Below the pieces are notes generated by a model that saw nothing but the letters and a program-made list of their open reading frames with translations, did not search any database and had not been told where the DNA came from. A DNA stretch of 64,000 bases. It comes from Isoetes taiwanensis (Eukaryota; Streptophyta; Lycopodiopsida; Isoetales; Isoetaceae). Positions 32,073 through 43,520 of this stretch are shown here, piece after piece. Location of the stretch: the NCBI GenBank assembly GCA_021234155.1, contig JAJEKV010000070.1:4990754-5054753 (forward strand), read 5' to 3'. The position numbers and the translations under genes are program-made. Every line of letters starts with the position of its first letter. Within the stretch, counting starts at the first letter, position 1.

Positions 32073-34118
32073 ATGGATTACATGCTGAAGAAGGTAAATA
32101 ATCAATTTTTTTTGGGTTAGCTTCGAATTCTAACTTGTTTTCTTTTCTGTTACAGCTTCCGGTGGCTAGAACAGAGTATGTGTTCGCCACTTTTCGTGGC
32201 TTATGTGCAGATGGGAAAAAGCCAAAACAGTTGAAGCCCGAGGACGTGAGTGAGTGTGATTGGCTGCAGGTTTGGAGCAGCCCATTAGATAATGGCAAAA
32301 TGAAGATCAGTTTGGTCAGGCCAGCTATTAGGTCGGAGTTGGGAGAGCTTGTCCACAAGGTGTACCAGAAGAAACTGGTAAACAATGAAGTTCGAACTCA
32401 GTTTGCAAGGGCATTTGGTTGGCAGCATACAAGCAAAGCTTTATCAAACAAGAAGGATTACTTAGTGAATTGGGCTTCGTTTGCAGCGGACTCCTACAAA
32501 GATTCGCTGAAGAAACAGTCGAAGAAAACCCCTTTGAATGCTTTTGACAGGAATATCCAGAGCCTCATTAGCAGGACTAGAAAACTTCGGGAGATGAAAG
32601 CAGAGGCTAAGGGCAGACTCGTGAAGATCGAAGAGGAAGCTCTAAGGATGGAAGGCAGCATAACTTTTTCTGAACAATACTGCAGCCGTTTAGCAGATGC
32701 CATCGAAGAGAAGTACAAGCTTAGGTGCGACTTGCAAAGGGATTTTGCAGATGATGCGGAATATCAAAAGCAAGCAGCAGATTTCAAGCGTGAAGAGGAC
32801 CTGATGAGGGGGCTTCTGGAGGACACGCTTCGAGGCATGGGTAAGGACATGTATTCTAAGCTTGTTGAAGAAATTTCACAGCTTAAACGTGATGTGAAGT
32901 CTTACGAGCACAGCATTGAATCATGGCATTCGAGGGCCACTCAAGTTAATATTTTGAAGACCAACAAGAAATTATAGGAGATGCGGATCAGTATGGGTAT
33001 TTATAACCTCCCGCTTTTTGCTACTTCTGATGCATGTGAACTTTGTGGTCTGCAATTTAGCGAAGATTACAGCATGCTTGTGAAGCTCAAGTGCAACTAT
33101 AAGTGGCATCTAGCATGCTTTGGAGCTGTTTTAGTTGGCATGCACTGTCTGGTTGCAGGATGTAATGAAACAGTGCCACATGCCCTGCTGCTTGAGCTCG
33201 GCCATGTCACTGAGCATGCTGAATTGGATGTCCCCGAGGAATCAGGAGGGGATACAGAAGTTGAAGAGCCAAAGGTTCTTCCTTACAAGAGGAAGCATGT
33301 GGTGGTTGATACATCAGACAGCAGTGCATCTGAAGAAGCACCTGTCCCTGAAAGAAAATTCAAGAAACGGGTCACAAGGAGTGCCAAGAAAAAGCAGCAA
33401 ATAAAGGAGGTAGCAGAGGGTAAGTCTTGTACTTAATTTGAGAATTTGCTTCATGTTTTCATTGCTTCAATTAAGTTCTATTGCTGCTTTTTTATTTGTT
33501 CAGATGCAGATGAAGATGAAGACAAGAGCAGTCCAAAGTCACCTGTGCTGAAAGGTTGTTCTTGCTTTGCATTTGTGTGTTCTTATTCAATGTATGTATT
33601 TAATTCTTATATTCTAAATTGCAGTTGTGAATGACATAGCCAAGGACCTGGTGCTTGAGGGACTGATTGGGGAAGCTGATGAAGAAGGCTTTGGCAGTCC
33701 AATGAGCAGCAAATGTAAAGGTATTTTGGATGTCAAATCTATAAGGTACTTATGTTGTGGTATTTTAATTCAAATTCTAATGCAACTGTTTATGATTTGT
33801 GACTGTAGAAACAAGTGTCAAGCACTATGTTTGACCAAGCAATACAATCAAGAATTTGATGCTGAATTTGCCAGGTAGTACACTAGCTTCTCCCGAGAAG
33901 ACACTGCCAACCCCTAGTAAGTATATGTTTGACATTTTTATTTGATGTATGTTCTCGACACAAATTTAATTATGTGTCCATTTCTTTTTACAGCACTTCC
34001 AAATCCACAAGCAGAGGCTGCTGATCCTGTATCATCTCCTGATGATGAAGCCGAGAATGAGATGACTCTGGCTGAATCCTACATGAAAAATAGGGTGAAG
34101 TCAGAGAAAAAAGTTTAA
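32073..34118 (+). pseudogene. Coiled-coil protein with RING/PHD-like finger, first gene of the TIR element
   Basis: Exons that can be read: 32073-32093 (MDYMLKK), 32156-33419, 33504-33554, 33625-33720, 33809 to about 33916, and a last exon ending at 34118. The N-terminal 130 residues form a compact domain that I do not recognise (start LPVARTEYVFATFRGLC; also GWQHTSKALSNKKDYLVNWA). Residues of about 150-270 are highly charged and helical, a likely coiled coil. After an in-frame TAG at 32975-32977 the same frame continues with CELCGLQFSEDYSMLVKLKC and WHLACF, a C-x2-C..C-x4-H-x2-C zinc cluster of RING/PHD type. An acidic/serine stretch and a basic KKRVTRSAKKKQQ nuclear-signal-like segment follow. 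A TGA also sits in the fifth exon. Both stops could come from C-to-T changes. Function is unknown; by position it is the partner protein of the transposase-like gene. Confidence 0.6.
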
Positions 34119-34329
34119 TCTATGATTTCTGAACATCTGATATTTCAAAAAACTTTTAACTTATGTACTGATATTTGGATGCCATGAGGACATCCAGATA
34201 AATTTTGTATAGAACTTACTTGTATGACCCCCTTATGTGCTGATATATATTGGATAAGACTTATGTGCTGAGAAAATTTTGTATATGACACTTATTTTGA
34301 AATGTAATGTATATGCTACTTATTTCGTT

Positions 34330-34815
34330 TGTGCTACTTAAGCTATGAATGTATGTATAAGGTATGCATGTATACATGTATAAGGGTATACGTTGTGTAT
34401 AATGTATAAGGTATAAGGTATGTATATAGTATGTATAAGGTATAAGGTATGCATATAGTATGAATAAAGTATGTATAAGGTATGAAGTATGTATAAGGTA
34501 TGCTGTATATGGTATGAAGCAAGTATGTATAAGTACGTATAAGGTATGAACCAAGTATACTATATAAGGTATGAAGTCTGAAGGTATACTGCATGTATAA
34601 GGTATGTAGCAAGTATACTGTATGTATAAAGTATAAAGCAAGTATACTATATGTATAAGGTATGTAGCAGGTATACTATATGTATAAGGTATAAAGCAAG
34701 TGTACTGTATGTATAAGGTATGTAGCAAGTATACTATATGTATAAGGTATAAAGCAAGTGTACTATATGTATAAGGTATGTAGCAAGTATACTATATGTA
34801 TAAGGTTTAATATAT
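34330..34815. repeat. TATA-rich minisatellite
   Basis: Irregular tandem repeats of TATGTATAAGGTAT with AGCAAGTATACTATA, in units of about 43-46 bp on the right side and shorter ones on the left. It lies just past the 3' end of the plus-strand gene. The Tyr/Ile-rich open frames on the minus strand here are by-products of the repeat. Confidence 0.9.
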
Positions 34816-34914
34816 ACCATGTTTATAAAGTAAGATACCATAATGAAGTAATGAACATTGTGAATAACTTCATAATGAAGTAAATAACATTGTGAATAAC
34901 ATATTCTAATAAGA

Positions 34915-34992
34915 ATTTTACAATGAATGAATGTTACATTGAATAAGAATGTTACAATGAATGAATGTTACATTGAATGAATGAATGAATGT
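34915..34992. repeat. AATG-type microsatellite
   Basis: Runs of AATGAATG with two copies of GTTACATTGAATAAGAA-like text. Confidence 0.8.
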
Positions 34993-35039
34993 TTAATGGC
35001 TCACTTGTTCAATTATTCAATTGTTCAATTGTTGGCTTT

Positions 35040-35400
35040 CCACTTAAGCCTGCTGACTTGGCTGATGACTTGTTTGCTGCCTTGTCTGCTGACTTGGCTG
35101 TTGAGTTGGTGTGACTTGGTCATTGAGTTGGTCTGCCGACTTGGCTGTGACTTCGCCGCTTGACTTGCCTGCCGACTTAATTTCTGCCGAAGTTGGTCAC
35201 TGATTTGTCTGCTGACTTGCATGTTGACTTGACTGTTGAGTTGGTCAGCGACTTTGTCTGGCCGACTTGCTTGTTGACTTGACTGTTGAGTTGGCTGCCG
35301 ATTTGCCCTGCCACCGATTTGGTCACGACTTGTCTGTTGACTTGCATGATGTCTTCTCTGTTGACTTGCTCGGCCGACTGTCTGGCCGCCGACTTGCTCA
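35040..35400. repeat. Degenerate minisatellite GACTTG-N-CTG
   Basis: Repeats of GACTTGNCTG and GACTTGACTGTTGAGTTGG about 10-20 bp long. On the minus strand they translate into Ser/Gln/Arg-rich low complexity (QVSRQ-like). The tract lies directly after the stop of the minus-strand gene, in another frame. Confidence 0.85.
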
Positions 35401-36965
35401 TTTAGATTGCTATTGTTACCAAAGAACATCGAGGCTAGTACATGTGAATGCGCCTCGCAAACTTTCAAGTATGTTTTCATGGATATCATCCTCCAATTCA
35501 AACATATTACGTCCTATATCCTTCATGTCAAAATTGCAGGAGACAACTAAGTGACTGTAAACACTGCAGTCTGGCTCATATTCATGTAGTTCATACCTGC
35601 TGTCTCCCACCAGTTTATAAAACTTGCCTGTGACCACCACTTCCACTACAAGAGAATGGGCGTATAGTGTCAACCCTTGTGTCAAGGCATAAGTGTAGTG
35701 ACAACTTTGTGACCACTGCTACTTTCTTGACACAAAATGCTTTTATGTGTCAAAATTGTGTCATAGGCATAGTGTCAAATATTTTGTCAAAGCATTGACA
35801 TCTTTTTGTCAAGGTTATATTGCACTTAAAGTGCACATTTACAACAACTTTTCAACAATGTTATAACCGAGTTGTATAATCTTTTCTTAAGATTTGTAAC
35901 AAAAGTTCATTTAACTTTGTGTCCAATATCTTGACAAAGTTGTGTGGACCATTTCTAGATCATTATGATATAGTTGTATCCAATTTTGCATAAATCTTGC
36001 ATACATGCTAGAGGGATAATACTCAAGACTGAATACCCACATATCAAAATGATATATATCATAGCAGTACTTAAAAAAACTTAACAATGTTAACTAATCA
36101 TAGAACACATCAATTTGTTCACTTAGATCGTGCCCATCATCATCATCTAGATATAAATGAAGAGTCAGGTCTCGCACAATCTAGGACCATCTTGGGTGGC
36201 ATGAGGAAGTCGTTTCTTGTACAAGATGCTCTTCTGCCATACAACCCTTCAGTTTTACCATTTGACGCACAAAACCCTTGAGCACTTTCATCTAGCGCTC
36301 CAAAAAAAACATCCATCTACTAGGAGCAGGCTCAGCTAATCTGATCTCATTCATGTGCAATAGCAAATGCACTTATGGATGTAAGCACATTGTTAATGTA
36401 CTGAGAGTTTTCTTTTTGGTGAAGGACGCCAGTCTTTATTTAAACAAAAGTCAAATACAAGTAAAGATGCAAAGACAGGAATAAAATCTCAGAGGGTAAG
36501 CATGAAAACCCATTAAGTGAAGCAACCTGCCTATGCATAAGAGCGCACATGCAAAAACTCCTCAAAGATCAAGCGCCTCTTACAAGTGGCAAATGAAGAA
36601 CAATGATAAGAATATCTAGCATAATAACAGGGGGTTCTTTTTGTATTTTGGTACGCTTTTTGCTTATGGTTTTCATATGATTTGATGGGCATATTTCACG
36701 AGGCCTACTAATTAGTGCATATAGAGTGCACACTGTATTATCACATTTAATGGCATGTTATCTATGGGTTTGCAATGGTTTTTTGCTTCACAAATCTAAT
36801 TTCCAAAAATGCAAGGATCGAGGCGCTTCGTTTTAGGGTTCGTGTTAGGGTCGTGAAGGAAAGGGGCTTCTCAAGCATGTGATTTTGAGGAGGACAGAGA
36901 TGTGGTTCACAGAGGTTGTACAAAATGTAGGAAAATCCGAATTCTAGCGCAATAGCCTGGCAAAT

Positions 36966-37137
36966 TTGCATCTACCACCAGGGCTCATGTTCCATCTGAC
37001 ATATGAAGAATAGGTGGTCAAAAATTTCCATTCTGTCGAATCCGGTGGGCCCAAATCCAGTGGGGGGCCAATTGTGATAGCAGAGGTAGATTTCCATAAG
37101 TTTGATCCATGGGAGCTTTCAGCACATGCGTTGAAAG
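36966..37137 (+). pseudogene. Captured NAC transcription factor exon 1
   Basis: The frame reads HLPPGLMFHLTYEE, a stop (TAG), VVKNFH, then IVIAEVDFHKFDPWELSAHA. This matches the start of the NAC DNA-binding domain (LPPGFRFHPTDEEL ... EVDLYKFDPWELP). It ends at a GT donor at the position where NAC genes have their first conserved intron. Substitutions in subdomain A (Phe-Arg to Leu-Met, Asp to Tyr) and the stop mean it is dead. It lies inside CACTA-2, so it was probably picked up with part of its intron. No second NAC exon follows. Confidence 0.8.
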
Positions 37138-37973
37138 GTAGTGGTTGTTTTTCAGCCAGAGGGATAGAAATTACCCAAATGGAGCTAGACTCAACAGAGC
37201 TGCGACTTTGTTCCATATTAACCTGTCTTCTAAGTACGTTTTTTTTGTTCGTGAGCAAAACCAACTCTATAAACCACTTCCATCATCTAGCACTATACGT
37301 CCCTGCTGAGGACATGTTACAATGATACCATGGAAAAATGATTGAAGAGATTGACACAAAAAGAACACAATACAATTTTCCAAGCAAATTGTTATCATGC
37401 ACGAGATCAAGAAAAATTACTATGCCATATAAAACTTTCAATGTTGCTACAATAGGTAGAATTGCATAGCCAACATATAAGGACAAAATGGGCAAGATAT
37501 ACATAACATTGGGTACAAAAAAAACTATACCATTGGTGTCAAGAGAAAGAACTGCGGGTTTTCACGGATACAATGAAAAAGTTAGAGGTTGCATACAAGA
37601 AAAAGAAAGAAGGAAACATTCTAATCTTTAATCTCTTGCTCATGCCACATTTCAACATCTAAAATGTTTGCTAGAGATTCTGTCCAGGAACTTCGAAGCG
37701 GATTAGAAACTTGCTTGACAGTAACCATGGCATCATGAAGAAGAACGTGACAAAAGTAATAGAGGGAAAAGCTTTTTCCCTGACACCAGCACTTGAGGTC
37801 ATGTTACAGATGTCCAAAGCAATGAGGTCACCTCGGGTTAGCAGCTTTTAAGTTGGGTGCTGACGTGTTTTCCTACGTGGACAGTCTAGAATCGCAGGAA
37901 ATCGGTCACCTCGGGTTAGGCAAGCCTGCTAAAAATCATAAAAAAGGGAATCATGACAGAAGACTATGTATAA

Positions 37974-38073
37974 GGGAAAGTCCCTCCGGGCTTGATTCCG
38001 GAGGGGAAACCCTACCGACCCGCGGAGCGGGGAGGCTGGTTAACCCTCCGGAATCAAGCTCGGAGGGACTTTC
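37974..38073. repeat. GC-rich perfect-stem hairpin inside CACTA-2
   Basis: Two arms of 32 bp (left GGGAAAGTCCCTCCGGGCTT..., right its inverse) pair with one mismatch around a GC-rich loop of about 34 bases (ACCGACCCGCGGAGCGGGG). It looks like a small foldback element, GC-rich against AT-rich surroundings. Confidence 0.85.
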
Positions 38074-38839
38074 CCTCAACGTAGAGGATGGCTGGGCCCA
38101 ATCCAGGCGTGCCTCATGTCTGCATCCAGGTGAAAATATCAGAAGAGCAGGTACAAAAAGTCAGAAGGTGGCGTAAAAACCACGAAACGCAGAGTAAAAG
38201 CGGCGGAATGCAGAGTAAAGATGTTGGACATAGAAAAAGGTGACATGTGTCACCTATTCATTGGATGAGACGGCTGGATTGGGCCCAGCCGTCCTTTACG
38301 TATTTGGTAAGGGTCAATTAAAAGATCATTCCAATAAACGTCTCTACTTATGTGGACCAAGGCAAAGAAAAAAGTCTTTTCTCCATTAATTCAATTCAAT
38401 TCATTAGATTTTTACAACTTTAATGGTTGTGGTAGGTATTCTAAGAGTCTTAAGTTTTAAGGTTTTAAAATACGAAAATGGAACCTATAACTTATACGAG
38501 CCTTAAGGTTTCGAAAAATTCCACAAAGGCAAGAAGAAGAGAGAGAAAAAAGTAAACGCGGGAAGAGCAGAAAATTTATGGAGCGATCTTACCTGGTTCT
38601 GGTTCGCATCACCGCAGTCTTGATCATTATCCCATCGTCTACAAACAGAGGCACCCTCTGCTCATATCCATTGGTGTTTGCCATCAGCGGAGTCACCATC
38701 ATCGCCATCAGTAAGTTTCTTAAAACTTTCTATTTAGGATTTGACATTCAATTCAAATCAGTTAGTAGCATCAACATTCTTTTGGCATTCAATTCTCTTG
38801 TTTTACTCTCTAGTTTCTCCAAACGGATAGGGCAAGGAT

Positions 38840-40890
38840 AAAGATGGATCAACAGAGGAGTAATGGCAAAAGGCTTGAGAGTTTTCTTGTTAATGTGCCT
38901 GAAGATCTTTTGGCCGCCCTGATGAGCGAGTTGAGAACGGGTTCACAAAAATGACGCAGTGGATGACGACACCAGAACCATCAAGGAAGCAAAATGATAG
39001 CCCAGAAAAAGAAACAAGAAGGGAAAGGAGAGGTAAGGGGATTCAATGATCTGATATATTTTCCTCCATTCTTGCTAAATTTCTATATTTTCTGTTCTTT
39101 GATAGATGGATGCGAAGATGTGTACTTTTTTGTAGCCAGTGCCAGTTTTTTTAAATAATTATGAACCAGCCCTATGCTAGTTTTTCTCATATAGGTTTGC
39201 TGCAATTCGCAAGCCGTAATGTACTGTGGTAACTTGTCTTCTCTATTCATAGTCATAGATATTGTAAAGTTTAAGCAAAATTAAGCCTGTTTCTGAGTAG
39301 AAATGTTTTGATAGAAATTGTTGTCTAATGCTAAAATAACCTACTGAAACGATGTTGCATTCCATCCTTTTGTAGTTGCAGCCAGTCCCTTATGTATGCT
39401 TCTCGTATTTATATATTTATTCCTTTTCCAGGCATAAGGAATGGCTACGATCATCTAATTCATCCAATATTTTAGAAGCTGAAACGTCAAATCAAAGAGC
39501 CGAGAGAAAATCGTGAAGCTCTATTATCTTACATTGCCACATTGTCTTGAGTGCTTCGTCCTCATCTGAGGAGGACGATGAATCTAATGGTGAAGGTCAT
39601 TAATCCTCTGACGGAGATATCGAGAAAGACACTATTGACATTGACTTGTCTTACAGTGTTCAATTCTGAAGATTATCTAACTCAAAGATATGCCCTTGTT
39701 CCACTTGTGCATCAGATTTTGTACTTCATCTAGTTACCATGTCAATTAGGCCTATATTCAGACTGTACAGAGGTCCAATCTGTGTGTTATTGTGTAATAT
39801 GTTCATTGTTCCTTAAGGGATTTTTACATTTAACTATATTGGCATTTAAGTTGTAATTTCTTTGTACTAGAACGCCATCTCGGCAAATGCATATCAGCAC
39901 ACAGTCATCTCAGCAAATGCATATCTGCATCCCTGTGAACAAAATGCTGCCTATAGGATCTTCCGTATGCTACGGGTCTTCCTTCTACTTTTTTCCCTCA
40001 TCTTCATGTCATTCTAAAGTTGTAAATAGATGTAATAGAAGTGATTTATTCTAGCTATTTCTACAAGGCTTGCTATTTCTCCAAGCCTGTTCTTGAACAG
40101 CTGCAATTTAACTTCATTGGTGAAGAGATCTCCTACCTGATTACTTCTAGATCAGTAACAGGAGCAGTTGCGCCACATTGTACCTTCTTACACGTTATGT
40201 GTTTTTAATATATTTGATGGTTGCCTGATAGTCCCACAAAAAGTTTAAAAAACTGTTGAACTTTTAAATTTCAGAGATTCTGGCATTTATTCTTGAGGGT
40301 TTTGCATCTGTGTTGACATGTGCATTTTGACATGTGCATTTATCATTGCTGGTTTTGCACTGCTGACAATGTACTTTTAAAATTCAGGTATGTTTCTATA
40401 AGGAACGGTTATTGCGAGATGAAGAGAAAGCGGTGGATGCTTTGAAAGCTTATTGCAGGGAATTGGATAAACAATTAAGGAGATCAATCCTCGCCCCTTT
40501 GGCAGACTTTGAAATATATTCATGACCAGTTTGGTGATAGTGCAAGTAAGATGGAGATTGTTAGATTTTTGAAGAAGAGATTGAGACAGTGGTGGTAAGG
40601 ATCTAAACGCTTTCTGGCTGTCATTGTATGTAAGATTAATTTTACTGACATGAATAGTAAGCTTTTCTGGTTGTCATTGTATGCAAATTTAATTTTACTG
40701 ACATGAATTATTCTAGAGACAACTTACGAATAAATGTCCATGCTTGGAAATGCTATAAAACAATGCATGTAGATGAAGAGTCATGGAAACGATTTGTAGA
40801 GTCTTGTAACAGGACTTATCAGCGTCAAAGGGATGGCGCTGCCGTACGAAGAAGAAGACAACGTATTGGTTCTGAAGGGGTCATGTCCAT
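38840..40890 (+). pseudogene. Exon-like pieces of an unrecognised gene carried by CACTA-2
   Basis: Open, charged segments follow one another with splice-like borders. About 38845-38955 reads MDQQRSNGKRLESFLVNVP and EDLLAALMSEL. About 39555-39665 reads SSSSEEDDESNGEGH (acidic). About 40390-40595 reads RDEEKAVDALKAYCRELDKQ and, in another frame, HDQFGDSASKMEIVRFLKKR. About 40715-40890 reads NVHAWKCYKTMHVDEESWKR and RTYQRQRDGAAVRRRRQR. They may come from one nuclear protein gene. Frame changes indicate decay. I cannot name the family. Confidence 0.4.
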
Positions 40891-43380
40891 CAAAACAAAG
40901 TTTGTAAATATCCCCTTTCTTTACGTAAAAAATCTGTCCTTTCCTTGTAGCTCCCTTCATTTTTGACATTTAGGTTTTGCTCTGCATGAAATAGAAGTCT
41001 GCCATTCAGCCTAGAATATGGGTGCCCTGCAGTACCAACTAATTTCAATCTACCTAATTTCTGACCTGCATGAAACAATTTTTTTTGTGAGCATTTCGAA
41101 CGTATTTGAGGCTGCATGGATGTGGAGCAATGCTGCAGCAATGCATCTGGCTATGAGCCTGGGTTTTCCAAATGTAATTTCTTTAGTATCCATATAGAGA
41201 CATCAAATTATGTCCACCCAGTACATAGAGCTCTGAAATCATGTACTGAAAAGCATGTAGAAAACTTCACCCCTAAGTTTGCAAGCCGAGATTTTGTAGT
41301 TCTGGTGTTATAAGTACGGTTATTGAATGTCTCTGAAATATAATCATCACCATGTTTGAGACATATTGGATAGATATATCTGGGCAACTACTTATGGCAG
41401 GTATCAAATCATAGAATAGTCCAATTCATGAGGATATTGATCTACACATCCGTTGTATCTTAAGCAATAGCAAAGATCCAGCACTGACAGTTGACGTTGC
41501 TTTCTCATTTGGTAGGTGGATGCTATTTGAATTCCTTTATAAGGTCCAGGGCTCCTGAATTGTCAACAAAAATCTGGGCTATTTTGATAGGAAGATAAGT
41601 AACCAGAGCAATTTTTGAGTGCCTTCAATGAGAGCTTTAATTTTTGCTTCTGTGTTACTTAGACTTACAGTATTTTGTTTCTTTGAAGTCCATGTTAGAG
41701 CACTTGTATCAACGAGAGAAACATAACCAGTAGTACATCTTCGATAATCATATCAGTCCTGCATGATCAGCGTCCGTATAAAAGACCAATTTTGGGTTTT
41801 CTTGTATATGGTAAGTAAGCCTCCGCAGATTAGTTGGTCTACTAATGTGTTAGATTTCAACACTTAAATTCTTATGGAACAAATTCTTATGGAAATATGA
41901 AGTTGAAATAACATTTCTGCATTAACATTTGTTTCAAAGTCTGATATACATATGTGAAATGTAATTAATAGGGAGAATGCAGTGGAGAGAAAAATGATGG
42001 TTTTGAAGGCACATCTGGTGATCCACAAGATGGACATAATGTTGCCGATGGATAAGATCAAACATTATTCTGATTTGTTAAGTCTTTGAAGATTTCTCTT
42101 GTTCTGTAGTATTTGACCTTTTGATATGAGCATCTCATTTGTAGAAACCTTATTATTATGAATAAGAATCTTCAAACATGTGTATCTTGTTGCACACCGA
42201 AGTATCAATGTAAAGAAATGGAATCTTGCTATTACACAAATTATAATACAATTTCAAAAAGGGTTGCAATGGTTGACGCAATTAACAAATTTGTTTGAAG
42301 AATGGTTCTTTTCTTGTCATAGAACATGTTGATTTCCTTGTTACTGGGTCTGACAATTGCTTTGACAAAAGGCATCATGCACTAGCTGATGCAATATTTG
42401 GAGTAATTTAGTCACAAGTTTCGATGCTAGCTAATTTATAGTTGACGAAACATATATGCCATGGTGATTATTAGCTTGTCACAACACTGATGGAATTTTG
42501 CCACTATATGTACAATTATTTATTGCAATTGAGTTATAATATTGTTTGAACATATATGCCATGGTGGTTATTAGCTCGTCAAAACTTTGATGGCAGTGCT
42601 TTAATATTGTTGGATCAATTGACGATATTTTAATGTTACATTTGTTATAGTGCCCTCAAAACTACCAATGCTATATTGACACTAACTTGTTGGCAATGAT
42701 GTTGCAATTTCGTTAATAAGGTGCCTCTATGACATGAGTTATGACAACTGAGTGTGCCACAATCTTGACATAACACTTGACGCCCGAGCGTCAACTTTGT
42801 GGTAAATGATCACGTCAGGTATAGTGTCAAAAATATGACAACTTTTGAAGTTTAAGAGGATCTATTTGTGTCAAGATTTTTGACGTTATACTAGACGTTA
42901 TTGGTACCTTTCTCTTGTAGTGTTCGCTCCTCCCAAATTTTTGGCCCCAAGGATCTTTGTATGCTTTCTCTACAACATGCTTAGGTACAGTACATTTTAA
43001 GATGTAGAAATCAACCTTCTTCTTATTACCTGCTGGAGCAACCACTGCAAAGTTCTCTCCTACATCTATAATATCTCATTTCCACTCAGCATCTCCCTCA
43101 TAGACTGGCCCATCAACAAGTGCAGCATCATCCTCAATCCCTGGTCTTAATTCTGAAAACGTCCAGGTACCTATCCTATCTTTGTGTATGCACTTACGGA
43201 CTTACCCACCCAACAATTATGACAAAAGCATGAGTAATTCATATGTGCAACTTGAGTGGCATCCTTGGAGTTCACTGGCCTGATGCTATGAAATTTACTG
43301 GACCCTGTTAAAGTAGCACAGTCGAACTGCTCAACCCTGCTTACTTCATCCAGCTTGATCTCCCAAAAATACCTACAAAC

Positions 43381-43520
43381 ACATATTAATGAGTAACATT
43401 GAGTAGTGTCTAATAAGTAACATTGATGAGTAACATTGAGTAATGAGTAACATATTAATGAGTAACATTGAGTAGTGTCTAATAAGGAACATTAATGAGT
43501 AACATTGAGCACTGTCACAG
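43381..43520. repeat. Short tandem repeat GAGTAACATT
   Basis: A block of about 60 bp built from ATGAGTAACATTGAGTA and GTGTCTAATAAG is duplicated inside an intron region of the minus-strand gene. Confidence 0.8.

Larger units (their letters stand above)
35644..42922. mobile_element. CACTA transposon, CACTA-2, non-autonomous, 7,279 bp
   Basis: The terminal inverted repeat is CACTACAAGAGAA at both ends, with a perfect 3-bp target duplication TTC (35641-35643 and 42923-42925). Subterminal repeats around TGTCAA, TTGACA and AAAATTGTGTC fill 35660-35950 and 42580-42900. Excision on paper rejoins the reading frame of the host gene exactly, which confirms both borders. The ends differ from CACTA-1, so it is another family. 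No transposase is visible; it carries a NAC fragment, a GC-rich hairpin and exon-like pieces of an unknown gene. Confidence 0.93.

Noticed and set aside
34261-34728. Tyr/Ile/His-rich open frames on the minus strand
   Set aside because: Translation of the TATA-rich minisatellite.
35025-35501. 158-codon Ser/Gln/Arg-rich frame on the minus strand
   Set aside because: Low-complexity reading of a minisatellite in a different frame from the DDE-like protein, which stops at 35416.
38578-38841. Hydrophobic 87-codon frame in CACTA-2
   Set aside because: No homology that I recognise, and the surrounding sequence reads better as non-coding; it may be chance.
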